Of a stretch of DNA of 64,000 bases, positions 22,118-33,114 are shown piece by piece (the first letter of the stretch is position 1; each line of letters starts with the position of its first letter). This DNA comes from Ancistrus triradiatus (lineage: Eukaryota > Chordata > Actinopteri > Siluriformes > Loricariidae). Location: positions 124,001 through 188,000 of the forward strand of contig JAJAGP010000940.1 in assembly GCA_025084515.1 (NCBI GenBank), given 5' to 3'. The notes under the pieces are model-generated. The model saw only the letters and a list, made by a program, of their open reading frames with translations, searched no databases and had not been told where the DNA came from. A program made the position numbers and the translations under genes.

Positions 22118-22205
22118 TACAATCCTAAGCAGGGCAACAGTACTTCATAGGGCACACTCACACACACTTTAGACCACGCTAACAGCTGCACCACTGTGCC
22201 ACCCA
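22118..22205 (-). mobile_element. S1 SINE fragment (head side)
   Basis: GCTAACAGCTGCACCACTG then TGCCACCC is the complement of the S1 tRNA-like head (GGGTGGCACAGTGGTGCAGC form). It abuts the truncated end of the Tc1-A fragment. Confidence 0.6.
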
Positions 22206-22840
22206 GAAATAATGAACAGTTTGCTTCTGCTATCCGAATATCCCGTGAGCCCATCATGTTGATGTCAGAATGAGAATGTTATGGTTCATGCAAGATTTTC
22301 TTTAGGTTGAAAAATGGTCAGATTGGATGAATTCATCCTTCCTCCCACTCAGTTCCTCACAGAGGGCAGCGAAAGCCCATCGCCATGACGACTCTCTTGA
22401 ATTTCTTTAAGAACTGAAGGAGTGTCGAGTTTCCTGCTGTAGAGCAGAACATCCCAGCTCAGTCTGCAGTCACGTCTCCAGGCAACCCGAAGTAGAGATG
22501 GAGAAAAATTTAAAGATGGAGAGATGATAGCGCAGAGAGAGTAAAGGTGGCTTATACATAAGTAACAGCTGCTGTTGTAAATAGTCACCAAGAAGTTGGT
22601 TGTTTTCTGGTAACATGTCCTAGAGTGTTATTTTTACAGTTATACAACTGCAGCTTGCTCACAGTCACACGCTTTTACATTTACGTTTAGTCATTTGGCA
22701 GACGCTCTAATGCAGAGTGAATTTTTGCTTTGTTAAACAGCATGTCATCATTCTTTAACCATTTAGTTCCGCTATGGGATCATGCTCTCTCCTCTTTCTT
22801 ATTTACCCTCTCCTGGCTAGAAAAGGTACTCATGGTCATT
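22206..22840. other. Intronic sequence with a small S2 SINE tail
   Basis: At 22668-22722 TTTACATTTACGTTTAGTCA followed by TTTGGCAGACGCTCTAATGC is the S2 SINE tail. The remainder is unassigned. Confidence 0.45.
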
Positions 22841-22844
22841 GGGG

Positions 22845-22995
22845 GCAGTGGTGGTTCAGTGTTTAGGGCTCTGGGCTACAGATCAAAATGTTGAAGGATC
22901 CTGCTCCGCTCTTGACCAATTCCCTTAAGCTCCTCTCTTCTCCGGGGGTACTCTATCATGCCAGACTCTGCGCTCTGGTTAGGTAAGATGCAGGT
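22845..22995 (+). mobile_element. tRNA-derived SINE-like fragment
   Basis: GGCAGTGGTGGTTCAGTG then TTTAGGGCTCTGGGCTACAG is a tRNA-like A-box region with GATC-type follow-up, then CCCTTAAGCTCCTC. The body diverges from S1 and S2, so the family is uncertain. Confidence 0.5.
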
Positions 22996-23049
22996 TTCTG
23001 GTCCGATGTTGGTTTATCTTGCTTTTGTTGTTTTTTTCTGATGTATCTA

Positions 23050-23524
23050 CACTCACCGACCACTTTATTAGTTACATCTTCTTGTTTCTACAATCACTGT
23101 CCATTTTATCAGTTCCACTTACCATATACTGGTCCTTCTCAAAAAATTTGCATATTGTGATGAAGTTAATTCTTTTCCGTAATGTAATGATAAAAATTAA
23201 ACTTTCATATATTTTAGATTCATTGCACACCAACTGAAATATTTCAAGTCTTTTATTGTTTTAATACTGATGATTTTGGCATACAGCTCATGAAAACCCA
23301 AAATTCTCACAAAATTAGCATATCATGACAAGGTTCTCTAAATGAGCTATTAACCTAATCATCTGAATCACTGAATCAACGAATTAACTCTAAACACCAG
23401 CAAAAGATTCCTGAGGCACTTCTACTTCTACTTCTACTGAGTAGAAGCACTTTGTAGTTCTACAATTACAGACTGTAGTCCATCTGTTTCTAGTCGTCTT
23501 TACTCTGTTCTCTAATGGTCATTT
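23050..23524 (+). repeat. L repeat split by a mariner-like (F) insertion
   Basis: The left part (23050-23128) carries CACTCACCGACCACTTTATT. The right part (23443-23524) carries TAGAAGCACTTTGTAGTTC, then CTGTAGTCCATCTGTTTCT. These are consecutive parts of a fish repeat whose terminal motif is CACTTTATTAG. The F element sits between them. A sibling of the same family, at its opposite end, is at 41650-41840. Confidence 0.6.
23129..23442 (+). mobile_element. F element: mariner-like fragment
   Basis: It starts CTGGTCCTTCTCAAAAAATT after TA. The body includes TTTCATATATTTTAGATTCA and TACAGCTCATGAAAACCC, with an inner repeat of its start (CACAAAATTAGCATATCATG), then CTCTAAATGAGCTATTAACC. This is the non-coding left part of a common fish Tc1/mariner-type element. 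The transposase and right end are missing, and the end near 23442 is blurred by a CTACTTCTACTTCTACT run. Confidence 0.65.
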
Positions 23525-23578
23525 TTATGCAGAAATATAGAAAATTCTAAAGAGTTCACAAACTTTCAAGCACCCCTG
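23525..23578 (+). mobile_element. Tc1-A solo right end
   Basis: TTATGCAGAAATATAGAAAA then TTCTAAAGAGTTCACAAACT and CAAGCACCCCTG before TA. Only about 54 bp of the outer arm is present. Confidence 0.8.
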
Positions 23579-24259
23579 TATTTTTGCCATATACTACCAT
23601 AATGTCATCAGCTGTTTGGATTATCTGGACTAAGTATAATTTATACTATATGTTCATGACAACTTAAGCACAAATGTTTGTAAAGGCAGACCCCATGGCT
23701 ACTTGCTAGATTTTATACATGTGACAATGGGACTGTAAGGAACATCTGAATTCAATAGTTAAGAAGTGTGTCCCAATACTATAGTCCATATAGCTCCTTT
23801 CTCCTGGTTTTGAACGTGCTACTGTGAGTTGACACACACTCACACTCACACTCGCTAGTCTGTGTGGGACGAAAGGAGAGCTAAGTCACCTGAAACAAAC
23901 TGTAATTGGATCAGTCTATGAGCTCGCTAATACGTGCTTTGAACGGCTAATATGCAGTGTGTGCACCACCCGTGTGTGATATGAATAATATTAGCTAGTT
24001 CTTGATATGAGACAGAATTGCTGAACTGATGTTAACAGACTGTTTGCTAGCAAGTTAATGTAATGCTACCTAGCTATTGTTAACTTATCTCACCGTTGTG
24101 TCACAAACACTCGTACATGCTGACGTGATTAACCAGTTTCCTTTAGAATTTACATCATACGTAGTGAATTTTGATTCATGCGTCTTCAGTGGTGGCAAGT
24201 AACAAAGTACAATTAATTTGTTACTGCACTTAAGTGTTTTTAAGTATTTGAACTTTACT
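23579..24259. other. Intronic sequence, no element recognised
   Basis: Nothing recognised apart from a short CACACTCACACTCACACTC run near 23830. Confidence 0.4.
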
Positions 24260-24978
24260 TCATTATTTATTGAGGAAAATGATCAAATATTACATATTGG
24301 TGAGTGGCAAAAGTATGTGAACCTCTAGGATTAGAAGTTAATTTGAAGGTGAAATTTGAGTCAGGTGTTTTCAGCCAATGGGATGACAATCAGCATAAGA
24401 ACCTTATCCCATCTGGGAAACATTGTGGTGGTAGTATCATGGTTTGGACCTGTTTTTCTGCATCTGGGCCAGGACGGCTTGCCATCGTTCTACCAAAGAA
24501 TGGTTAAAGAAGAATAAAGTTCATGTTTTGGAACGGCCAAGTCAAAGTCCTGACCTTAATCCAACGGAAATGTTGTGTGGAAGGCCTGAAGCGAGCAGCA
24601 ATGTGAGAAACCCAACAACATCCAGAGATGAAGATGTATGTACGGGAGGAGGAAACCAGGCTAAAATTCTCCAAAGACGGCGTGCAGGAATATCAAACAG
24701 CTACAGGAAACGTTTTAGCGCAGTTATGCTGAACAGGGGGTCACACCCACATACTGAAAGCATAAGGCTCACATACTTTTGGCCACTCACTAATATATAA
24801 TATTGGATCATTTTCCTCAATAAATAAATTGACCAAGTATAATATTTTATCTCATTTGTTTTTAAACTGGGTTCTCTTTATGTACTTTTAGGACTTGTGT
24901 GAAAATATGATGATGTTTTAATATTTATGCAAAAATAGAGAGAATTCCAAAGGGTTCACAAACTTTCAAGCACCACTG
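24260..24978 (+). mobile_element. Tc1-A internally deleted copy
   Basis: The left arm lacks its outer ~130 bp, starting near TTTATTGAGGAAAATG. The right end is CTTTCAAGCACCACTG before TA. Two internal deletions are visible against copy 1. One joins GATGACAATCAG directly to CATAAGAACC, removing the transposase N-terminal half. The other joins GGCTTGCCATC to GTTCTACCAAAG, removing the QQDNDPK region with the second catalytic Asp. The remaining C-terminal part reads STKEWLKKNKVHVLERPSQS, DLNPTEML and NSYRKRFSAV. It is non-autonomous. Confidence 0.9.
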
Positions 24979-25059
24979 TATGTATTTTTTTTTTATTTTA
25001 TCCATTTATTTTTAGTCAGGCACCTAAAGAAGCGTCAATCGGAATCCTACGTTTATACT
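24979..25059. other. Short spacer
   Basis: T-rich spacer between Tc1-A and the Penelope-like fragment. Confidence 0.4.
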
Positions 25060-25720
25060 TGACACATTGAGTGAGTTTACATGCACTTCATAATGTTTTG
25101 GGGTTTGAAAGCCACCGAGACGCGGTGTTTGGAAATATGCGTCTCAATTGTTCAGATGTTCCTGCCACATATGGAATCACCACTGGTTTACGCTTCGACT
25201 GCGGTTGTTGTTCTCCTCTCGTCAATCTGCTTAAGCACTGTTTGGGCGTATTACCGGCTTTGACAATGGCCCAGATCGGATAACCACATTTACCCAGGGC
25301 CTGCTTAATGTGAGATTTCTCTCCATCCTTGGCTGCTGTGTCAGTGGGGACGCTGTGTGCTCGGTGGTACAGTGTCCTGATGACTCCTAGTTTGTGCTCC
25401 AGTGGATGATGAGAGTCAAACCTTAAGTATTGATCCGAATGTGTTGGCTTACGGTAAACATCGACTCATATGTTGGCAGGGTGGGGCAACGACTCACTAA
25501 TGGGTCACACCTTAGCCCTGGTGATCCTAATGACTCCTGTATTGACAGGGTGGGTCTAGGAGTCTCAGGACCACCCCCAAGGTGACAACCCGACTAGGGT
25601 TAAAAACCTGGAATCAGTATTTAGAACTGAAGAAACCTTTCGAAAGAGATGGGGAAATGTCTTCATGAACTGAGTTGAAGTCCAGCTGCCTTCAACTCAA
25701 TACTCAAATCTCCCATGCCC
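25060..25720 (-). mobile_element. Penelope-like (GIY-YIG type) retroelement fragment
   Basis: The minus strand encodes VYRKPTHSDQYLRFDSHHPL then EHKLGVIRTLYHRAHSVPTD (about 25455-25335). About 40 residues on come KCGYPIWAIVKAG and KPVVIPYVAGTSEQLRRIF, and then WLSNPK after a frameshift where AFKPQN is expected. This order is what I know from fish Penelope-like elements with a GIY-YIG endonuclease. The reverse transcriptase palm and the endonuclease core are not seen. On the + strand from about 25480 the text with GACAGGGTGG, GGGTTAAAAACC and AACTGAAGAAACC resembles the non-coding terminal part of such elements. Frameshifts are present and it is dead. Confidence 0.7.
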
Positions 25721-26689
25721 TTGATGATTGAGAACTTACAAAGACACAGTTGAATACTTCTGCCACCTGGGTGTGCCTTACCTCATCTTGTTTTTTGTTT
25801 TTGCCTGCTGGTACACTGGCATTTGCAGCCTTTAGTGAGTTTCCCAAGCACCATTGCTACTACAATCAAGGAGAGCGTAGTGTTGGGCAAGTTTTACAGA
25901 CACCAAGTTTTACCGAACACAACACTGTCATCACGAAAGCGTCCTGAAAATGCTTTTATCTCATCCCATGAGCTATTTTTAGCTGTCCTGGGACAACAGG
26001 ATGATATTATTCTGGAGCTTTGGTTTGTGTTCATACTGGCAACCTTATCAGTCTTTAACAGCATATTAGTGCTTTATTTAGTCTTATCTCTATCCTCCAT
26101 GTTACCTATTTATCCTTAATACGATATATTAATTTAGCAGCTCTATGTCATTTATCATTCTGCTTCACTTGTAAGGTTCTAACACATAAAAGCCTCTGTC
26201 AGATGAACCTAGTTCAGTTCTGTAGACACGACAGATAACGAAGGTAACAGCATTATTAGAGCGAGTCTCTGTACAGGAAGTGTTTATTGAATAAAGTGAA
26301 GGATCTGTGCCAAGATATATTCAGTCAGGAAGCGGTAGCCAGGTACGATGAGGCTGATTCTGCTGTTTCATAGCTGCTAAGGCAGCAGAATGCCGTTCCT
26401 GAACAGAATGAAGAAGCTTTAGGAAATAAGCTTGTGAAATGTAACCTGAAAGGAAGATGTCACTGTGTTTTTCTGCTTTGTTAGACTTCAGAAGAACAAT
26501 GTGGCTGCTTCATTACAGAAAATAAAGGATGTGATGGATGTGAGCTGTATTTACCCCTAGAAGGTTCATGATCTTCCCTGCTTCAAATGAGTTGCATAAT
26601 CGTTTCCAACAATGTCACCAAACAAAGGTGCCATTCTAATTGACACGGCTAGCAGACACAGTGCAACGCCACCATGCTAACCATCTTGA
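25721..26689. other. Intronic sequence, no element recognised
   Basis: No exon, RNA gene or named repeat was recognised. Overlapping reading frames of 65-98 codons at 25750-26119 show no family features. Confidence 0.35.
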
Positions 26690-26830
26690 TGCATTCTCAA
26701 TAGTCCAGGTATATAAATCCCAGAAAGTTGAGAATCCCAGAAATTCATCTGGACACAATGTTTTCATGGAATAAACGTTTCATCACACATCTAAGTGACT
26801 ACTTTGGATGAGGTGTCTTCTATGTGACAG
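26690..26830 (-). mobile_element. Penelope-like element terminal fragment
   Basis: The complement reads as ATGAGACACC-type text: CATCCAAAGTAGTCACTTAG, GATGAAACGTTTATTCC and TCTGGACTATTGAGAATGC appear on the minus strand. The GATGAAACGTTT and GACTATTGAGAAT words are typical of the non-coding ends of fish GIY-YIG retroelements. Confidence 0.5.
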
Positions 26831-26884
26831 TAAATGTATACTAGCTGGATCAAAGCAACTTCCAAACATACCTGCCTTACAAGC

Positions 26885-26993
26885 AAAGCAATTGTGAGTT
26901 AAGTGCCTTGCTCAAGGGACCCAACAGTGAACGGCTTGGAAGAGGTGGTATTGAACCATAGTCCACGTATCTTACCGCTAGGCCAACACGTCC
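26885..26993 (-). mobile_element. S2 tRNA-derived SINE copy
   Basis: AAGCAATTGTGAGTTAAGTG, CAAGGGACCCAACAGTG and ATTGAACCATAGTCC followed by TTACCGCTAGGCCAACAC match the S2 SINE in reverse. The last stretch is its tRNA-like head. Confidence 0.75.
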
Positions 26994-27019
26994 AATGTTT
27001 ACATTTTAAAGCATTGCGA

Positions 27020-27175
27020 CCCTTTTACAGAATTGACTGTACAACTGATACAATTCTGCCAGTCAAAGGGTTTAGGGTCTTCCTCAAGGATACAAAAGTG
27101 GTGGCTTGGCAGAGGGGGATTGAACTCTGGACCTCTGTTCCAAAGTCCAGGTAACCTAAAACTCTACGTTACCTC
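27020..27175 (-). mobile_element. S2 tRNA-derived SINE copy (second, adjacent)
   Basis: Similar order: GATACAATTCTGCCAGTC, GGTCTTCCTCAAGGATAC, TTGGCAGAGGGGGATTGAAC and TCTGGACCTCTG. It lies next to the copy at 26885 in the same orientation, either a tandem pair or independent insertions. Confidence 0.7.
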
Positions 27176-27224
27176 AGTCACCTAATTGGGAAAACTTGTT
27201 CCCAAATTATATACAGCAATTTCT

Positions 27225-27410
27225 AAACCAGCGTAAACCAACCGTGGATTCTATATATGTAGCAGGAAAGGAAGGGAAAATCAGAAACATTGACATATTT
27301 TCCAAAAAAACACACCTTGTCTTGGTTGCTTTCAAACCCCAAAAACATGCTACACCAGAAACGGGGTCACCCCAAATATTTCAGGTCTCCTGTCACAAAC
27401 CCGAGTAGTA
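27225..27410 (+). mobile_element. Penelope-like retroelement fragment, + strand
   Basis: The + strand reads KPTVDSIYVAGKEGKIRNID, then HLVLVAFKPQKHAT. This aligns with KPVVIPYVAGTSEQLRRIF and a following AFKPQ-type block of the same family as the copy at 25.1-25.7 kb, in the opposite orientation. One frameshift or small insertions lie between the parts. Confidence 0.6.
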
Positions 27411-28159
27411 AGTAAGTAAGTAATATAACGTACACTGTTAAGTGCTGGGAAGTACTGCCATTACACAGATTTTGGCGAAACCGATGGCACAACCTAGCAG
27501 AGGTCCCTCATCAGGTCAGGATGTTTACACCATCAAACAGGCCACCCAATCCTTCAAGGATGAAAGAGATTACAGAGATACACATAATTTTTTTGGATAG
27601 GGAGGGATGTGGATTGAAAAAAGGAGTTAAGAGGCTATCTATGTGAAAACGAGCTGAGGAGGGGACATTCATTCTTCTTACAATTTAGTGATTGCAGCTA
27701 TCCCCAATATCCCCAAAATTACTATGTGAATAGAAAATTGAAATTAATAGCCATGGCAATTTGCATTATGGAAACTGATCCAATGTCTCATTATTATGGC
27801 ATGGTGACGTTGGTGGGAGCGGTCCTGACTGAGCTTGCTGATTTTTAGGCGAATGAGAAAATGACAAAAATATCACACACTAAATAACTTCGACCAGCTG
27901 CTGAACCAAACACGCCCCATTACACACCCCTCATGTTGCCTAGGAGGACCAGAGTAAACATGAAGGTACGAGTGCTTGCACACACACTTACACAATTATA
28001 GCAATAACTATTAATAGGCAACTATTAATCCACATAAAGCTATAGTAGTCTATCATTTTACTTTTTTTTTCCACAAACAAAAATAATCTAGCCTGCACTA
28101 GATACTGTTCAAGTAGTAGCCAGGTAGCAATCTAGTATTTTAACGTAATGTTAACGTAA
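27411..28159. other. Intronic sequence, no element recognised
   Basis: A short GTAA run (27402-27422) and AT-rich text. Nothing coding. Confidence 0.4.
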
Positions 28160-29165
28160 GTATTGTAATGGCACTCTGACAGACACTCTATATGTATTAC
28201 TCCGCGGCATACACACGTAACCTAGCAATGATGCCCGCCCTAAAAACAGCTAAGTTATAATGATTAAAACCGAAATGAAAGCTATAATTAGTTTATAAAA
28301 TATATTGGTTTTGAAAACGATTTAAATTTGGAAGATTTGGAAGCTCTGGAGAAGTGAAACGAAGTCAGTTCTTTAAATCAAACGTCCAGCTCTTAATGGA
28401 TCCACAGCTCGACTGAAGAACAATGAGACTGAAGATCAGTTTTAGTCCCTTCAGCAAAAATGCTGAATCAGCTTCATCCCTCACAAAGACGTCGTTTTCT
28501 GGAGTTAAACTCGGCTCTTTCATTAAACCCCATCCGCGGCTGATCGGAGCTTTGTTCCTCTGACAGCTTTGTTATCTGTAAGTCCAGCTCTAACCCAGAG
28601 AAGCTGCTGATGCTCTGTAGCTCTGCCCTTACATTTCTGACTGATCAGATTCACATTAAGAGCTTCATCATACAGATTTATAATCACTAATCAAACGGGG
28701 TCCTAGACTTTGGTTAGAACACCGGGATCTCACTCCGATCTGCTTCAGTCGGTAGAATAGTGGATCTTAGTAACAGCCTGCCTTATAAACTCCACCCATT
28801 TTATCTGCTGAATGTAAATAAACTTTCTTTTTAATAAATTAATATCTACCAATCGACATATTTGTGTTTGTCTGTAAAATAAACAGTTATTGGTCATTCT
28901 GTTCTTCGACTTTAAAGACTTAAAGGCTTAGCCGCGGGAGAACGATATAATGGAAGTATTTTACTTCATGAATGGCTGATAAACAAATTGTTTTCTCTGT
29001 CCTCTTTATCTTTGTCTAACAATAAATGTTGATAAAGGAACTGTGGTATAATCGCAATAATACGCTCGAGGTCGTGCCTCAATGTGAGATATTGGCACAG
29101 GTGTTCTGATCTTCAATCGCATCACACCTGTGCCAATATCTGACGTTAAACCACTCCCTCTTGTG
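28160..29165 (+). repeat. P repeat copy 2
   Basis: Near-identical to 6325-7375 over most of its length (shared GGGGTCCTAGACTTTGGTTA, CCGGGATCTC, TCAGTCGGTAGAATAGTGG). The terminal palindrome has core arms 29088-29104 and 29124-29140 with a 19-nt spacer. The central base pair of the arm is A:T here rather than G:C. No open frame of interest. Confidence 0.75.
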
Positions 29166-30205
29166 TTTTATTGTTTAACTACATTATGCTCAGAGTTGGG
29201 TCAAAAAATCTAACATGTTTGATATGCTCCGACTGGTCTGAAATGTGATCTGGAGGCCAAAAGTCAGAGTCTGCATCCCTCACACACTACTCAATTCTCT
29301 CTCCATCTGTTGACTCAAGACTGGAGAAAAATATACAGACTAGGGCCAACCGGCACAAACTTGGCCAGACTGAGAATTGGAGCTAAAATTGGGGAATTGC
29401 GTAGTGTAACCCCGGCTTTAGCTGAAACGTTTTCCAATGAAAACTTTTTGTCCAAATAAACTGATTCAGCTTTCTGGCTTCATGCTTTAACTCCCGTCCG
29501 CCATAGAAGCATATAAAATAAGACACACACGTGTACCGAACGAGAATGGAAGAAGTTTATCTGGTTCGATGTGTCCGTTTGATTTCCATTTCAAGTGGAT
29601 GGCTGAATGTGTTGTGCAAAATTTACCTGGAAAAGAGATGACAAGAGGATTACCTGTGTGAGCCGCGTGGAGGAAACCCTGGGTCCAGGAAAGGAAATTC
29701 ATATGCACAGTTGGAGAGTTGTAAATTACAGGTTTTAAACTCTGGAGACTTTAAGAGTTAAAGGACCAAAACCGCATGCAATTGTAGCATCTTATGTGTT
29801 GTCTTTGGTTTGAAATAAATGAAAAAAAAGTATAAAAATAAAACAGAGTAAGACCACCTACTCTTCCTTTGTCCTTCAAATTGAGCAGATTTGTTATGGA
29901 GGACTGTCAGACGTAGCATGTATGGAGTGAAGATCTATGATTGGCTTGTGTTTACTCCGCTTTTGAATGCTTAACCAGGATATGGCTGTGACAGACTGCA
30001 ACCACAGGGGTCATCACTCTCTCATTTTTCTTCCTTTCAGTGCGGAAAAAAAAAAAAAAATATTTTTTCATCATGTCTCTCGTCAGAAGAGAGAGAGACC
30101 AGTTTGATCTGGGATGTCAAATTTTGGGATCGTAGATTTTTAGGCTGTCAAACAAGTGTTTTGTTCTCTTTATTTATTTTGTTGCCGCAATCCCAATCTA
30201 CTGTA
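29166..30205. other. Intronic sequence, no element recognised
   Basis: A16 at about 30044-30060. Otherwise unassigned, with no exon seen. Confidence 0.4.
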
Positions 30206-30590
30206 CTGTGCAAAAGCCTTAAGCCACCACAAGATTAGCAACGGTATTAATGAACACATGTAATGATTCTCAGTCTCTTTTTTAGAAAACACAACCAGTA
30301 AATACAGGACATTTTGTATGGAATATTTAAAAAAAGAAACCCTGTGACCTCCCTTATTACTTTGAGTAGCATCGGGCAGCTTCATCGGGATGCCAAGCTA
30401 AGCCTTCTTAAGTCTGAAGAACCTTGATCAAGAGTGGTCTATTTGGAAGGGTAGCAGCCAAGAAAACACTTTTTCAGAGGGGAACAGGGCAAAAAGGCTA
30501 AGCTTACAAAGAGGATTAAGGAGTGACAATTCCAAGTTTTGGGTCCAGTCTAGTGTATGGGTGTAATGGTGGCCTGAGACTTTTGCACAG
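30206..30590. mobile_element. E element: short Tc1/mariner-type non-autonomous copy
   Basis: The ends CTGTGCAAAAGCCTTAAGCC and GGCCTGAGACTTTTGCACAG are imperfect inverted repeats, with TA before the left end (30204-30205). The body of 385 bp has no transposase motif. TA targets and CTGTGCAAAAG ends are as in Tc1/mariner derivatives. Confidence 0.75.
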
Positions 30591-31581
30591 ATTTGTACAT
30601 ATAGGTTTAAAGCAGCATTTTTTTAAGCTACATTTTGGAAGCGTATTTGTTGATTTTTTGAGAGAAAAGTGAAAATCTGTTCCAGATGAGAAACTTTAAA
30701 GGGTTTTTACAAAGTAGAAAATTCACACAAGACATCTTTTTTTTAGATGCTTACCACACCGAAATAGGATGGCACCTTTGAGAGAATATGAAGAGTTCAA
30801 TGACAGGGACGACTGTTTGTTTTGAAGTGCTGCGTAACTGGAGCATTAAAAATTCTAAGCTGTGAAAGAACACAGCATCAGTATGTACCAGAGCATGTAG
30901 GTCAGGCGCTGATGTCGGGCAGACGTGGTGGCTGGTGTTTGATATTATCCTCTGGCGCAGAAATCGTTACATGAGTCGTCCTTCATGGCTGGGACCTGAA
31001 ATGAGAAGATCAGTGAAGCATGGAGCTGGGACACTGGCATTAAGTAGAACACAAAGACACACACACACACTTAGATTAAAATAATGTGAGCGACAAAGAC
31101 AGAATGACAGTGAGGGAAGAACATCTGTGTCCTTTTTCCTTCTGCAGCAGCTTGTGGATAAATATTAATCTAACATTCTGAGGGAAACTGAGGAATAGTG
31201 ACTGAAGTGTGTCGTGCTGGCTTTAATGCTACAAAGCTGAGCTTCATGTTGCCATCAGTCTGGCAGGGTAATGCTGATAAGGTCTGTGCAGATCAAATCA
31301 AAGAATCTCCCTGACCTTCAGCCGATGTCTCGCTCAACTGAGTCCATTTTAAGGCCTGGAGATCAGCAAGAGTCAGGATAAAAAGCCAGTCCTGTGGAGC
31401 CAGATGTAATCTCCTAATAACGAGTACAACAAACACAACAGCGGTGAAACTTTGTGAACTTTCGGTCGTAGTCAAATCCTGGTATACGGATGTACCTAGG
31501 CCCAGAAAATGGATAGTACTGATAGAGCAGTGGTGGCACAGTGGTGATGTTACTGGACAACTAGCCAGAAGGTCCAAGGTT
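30591..31581. other. Intronic sequence with a SINE head
   Basis: At 31525-31578 GAGCAGTGGTGGCACAGTG, then CCAAGGTTCAAG is a tRNA-like SINE head without its tail. The rest is unassigned. Confidence 0.4.
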
Positions 31582-32497
31582 CAAGTTTTGTTTATTTGTT
31601 TATTAGTTTTATTTAAACTCCCATCAGCATCAATGACTATACAGTGGTACCTCACTTCTTGACCACCTCTGAATTCATTGAATTCGGTTCTCTATGCATT
31701 TTGACTAGAAAAATGTCTCGGTTCTCGCCGTTTGCTTGGTGCTTGGTGCACTTGCTCCACTTACACTTGCTCCAGCCAACACCCGATTCACGATTCAGTA
31801 CACAATGATTCAGTGATTCAGTTTCACAATAGCACGTTTAGTGCAGAGTCTCTACTGTGTTTATAGTGTTTTTCTTTATTTTTACATCTACAGTAATGTA
31901 TTCTTAATGCAAATAAGTCTCCATGAGTTCTAAAAAGGTTAGTGATTACATCCAACTGAAAGGAACTGAGTCCTCTGGAATATAGGCTGCAGTTAGCATA
32001 TGCACCTATGCTAGAGCCATGAGTTCACCAATAGAGTAAGTGTTTTGCTTTCACTTTTCACTGGTAATCCATTAATCACTAAATTACATGAGATTTTTCA
32101 AGACTTTATTATAAAATAAGCTTTGTGTTAATGATTTTGGTCAACTATAGGTTAATGTAAATGTTTTAAGCTTGGCTGTTTATAAGGTTTATAAGGTTGG
32201 CTCCACTGTGATGCAGTATAGACTACATTAAACTCATAACTGTATGATACATTTAACTTATGATGGATTTGTTAAACATGTCCTCGTCATAAATAAGGGA
32301 GCACCTGTACAATACAACTCCATTAATGCATGTAATGCCTTATACAGTGTGGATAATTTAGTAATTTAACAATTTACATTATGGGAACAATTTGAAGTTT
32401 TCGGTTCTCTAAAAGTATTCTGGAATGAATTAACAAAGAGAACCGAAGTACCACTTTATTCATGGTGTACACAAGGTTATATCAACATACCAGTCAT
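31582..32497 (+). repeat. Interspersed repeat split by a G element
   Basis: 31582-31641 (TTTGTTTATTAGTTTTATTT, CATCAGCATCAATGAC) and 32456-32497 (ACACAAGGTTATATCAAC, CCAGTCATG) are the two halves of a short sequence. It occurs uninterrupted at 16141-16228, ending ACACAAGGTTACATCAAGAC before the Tc1-C copy. Confidence 0.6.
31642..32455 (+). mobile_element. G element copy 1 (814-bp non-autonomous DNA transposon)
   Basis: The left end CAGTGGTACCTCACTTC pairs with the right end GAACCGAAGTACCACTT. TA lies on both sides (31640-31641; TTTA on the right). The body includes TTTTACATCTACAGTAATG and TTATTATAAAATAAGCTTTG; no transposase is recognisable. It is the complete sibling of G copies at 54442 (split) and 61555 (shorter). 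The TA target suggests a Tc1/mariner/pogo-type source; the family name is not certain. Confidence 0.75.
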
Positions 32498-32705
32498 GGG
32501 CCAATTTAGAGTGACCAATTAACCTAATGCATGTCTTTGGAATGTGGGTGTAAACCAGAGTGCATGGAGTAAACCCACACGGACATGGGAGAACGTGCAA
32601 ACTCCACACAGAAGTCCGAGGTCAGGATAGAACAAGAGATCTTGGAGCTCTGAGGTGACAGCGCTAACGACGTGCACCAATGTGCCACCCCAGCACTGCC
32701 AAGTT
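32490..32705 (-). mobile_element. S1 tRNA-derived SINE, full-length reverse copy
   Basis: ATTTAGAGTGACCAATTAAC, GTAAACCAGAGTGCATGGAG, GAGAACGTGCAAACTCCACA, and the head at GACAGCGCTAACGACGTGCA then CCAATGTGCCACCCC. These are the S1 parts in reverse order. Confidence 0.8.
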
Positions 32706-33114
32706 ACCATTGTTGGGCCATTGAGTAAAACCCTTTATCCATTATTGTGTAGTGACATGCGGGGCCACCCCTGGTCTGCTTACACACAGACCAAGATCTC
32801 TAGACTAGAGGAACTCTAAAACTCAGACAGATGGAAAGCCACTGGCAAGACAGAAGACAAACAAAAAACATGCGATTGCCGATTGCCTTGATGTGTTCGG
32901 TCATCTGATAAATGGGGTGACATGAACCAGGGACACACCAACAGAGGACTCGTGTCTGTTGCAAGGGAGAGAGAGGAACCCTGAACTCCTGCCTGATGGA
33001 ACTGCTGCAGAGGCCAGAGTGCCTCATATCCCAAGACTGAGTCTATAAAATAAACAATTATCTCCAGACTGAATTAAACAAGATTCGTGTTTCCAGTTTC
33101 AAACATCCATGAAA
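32706..33114. other. Intronic sequence, no element recognised
   Basis: No features recognised. Two overlapping 72-75-codon frames on the minus strand look random. Confidence 0.4.
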
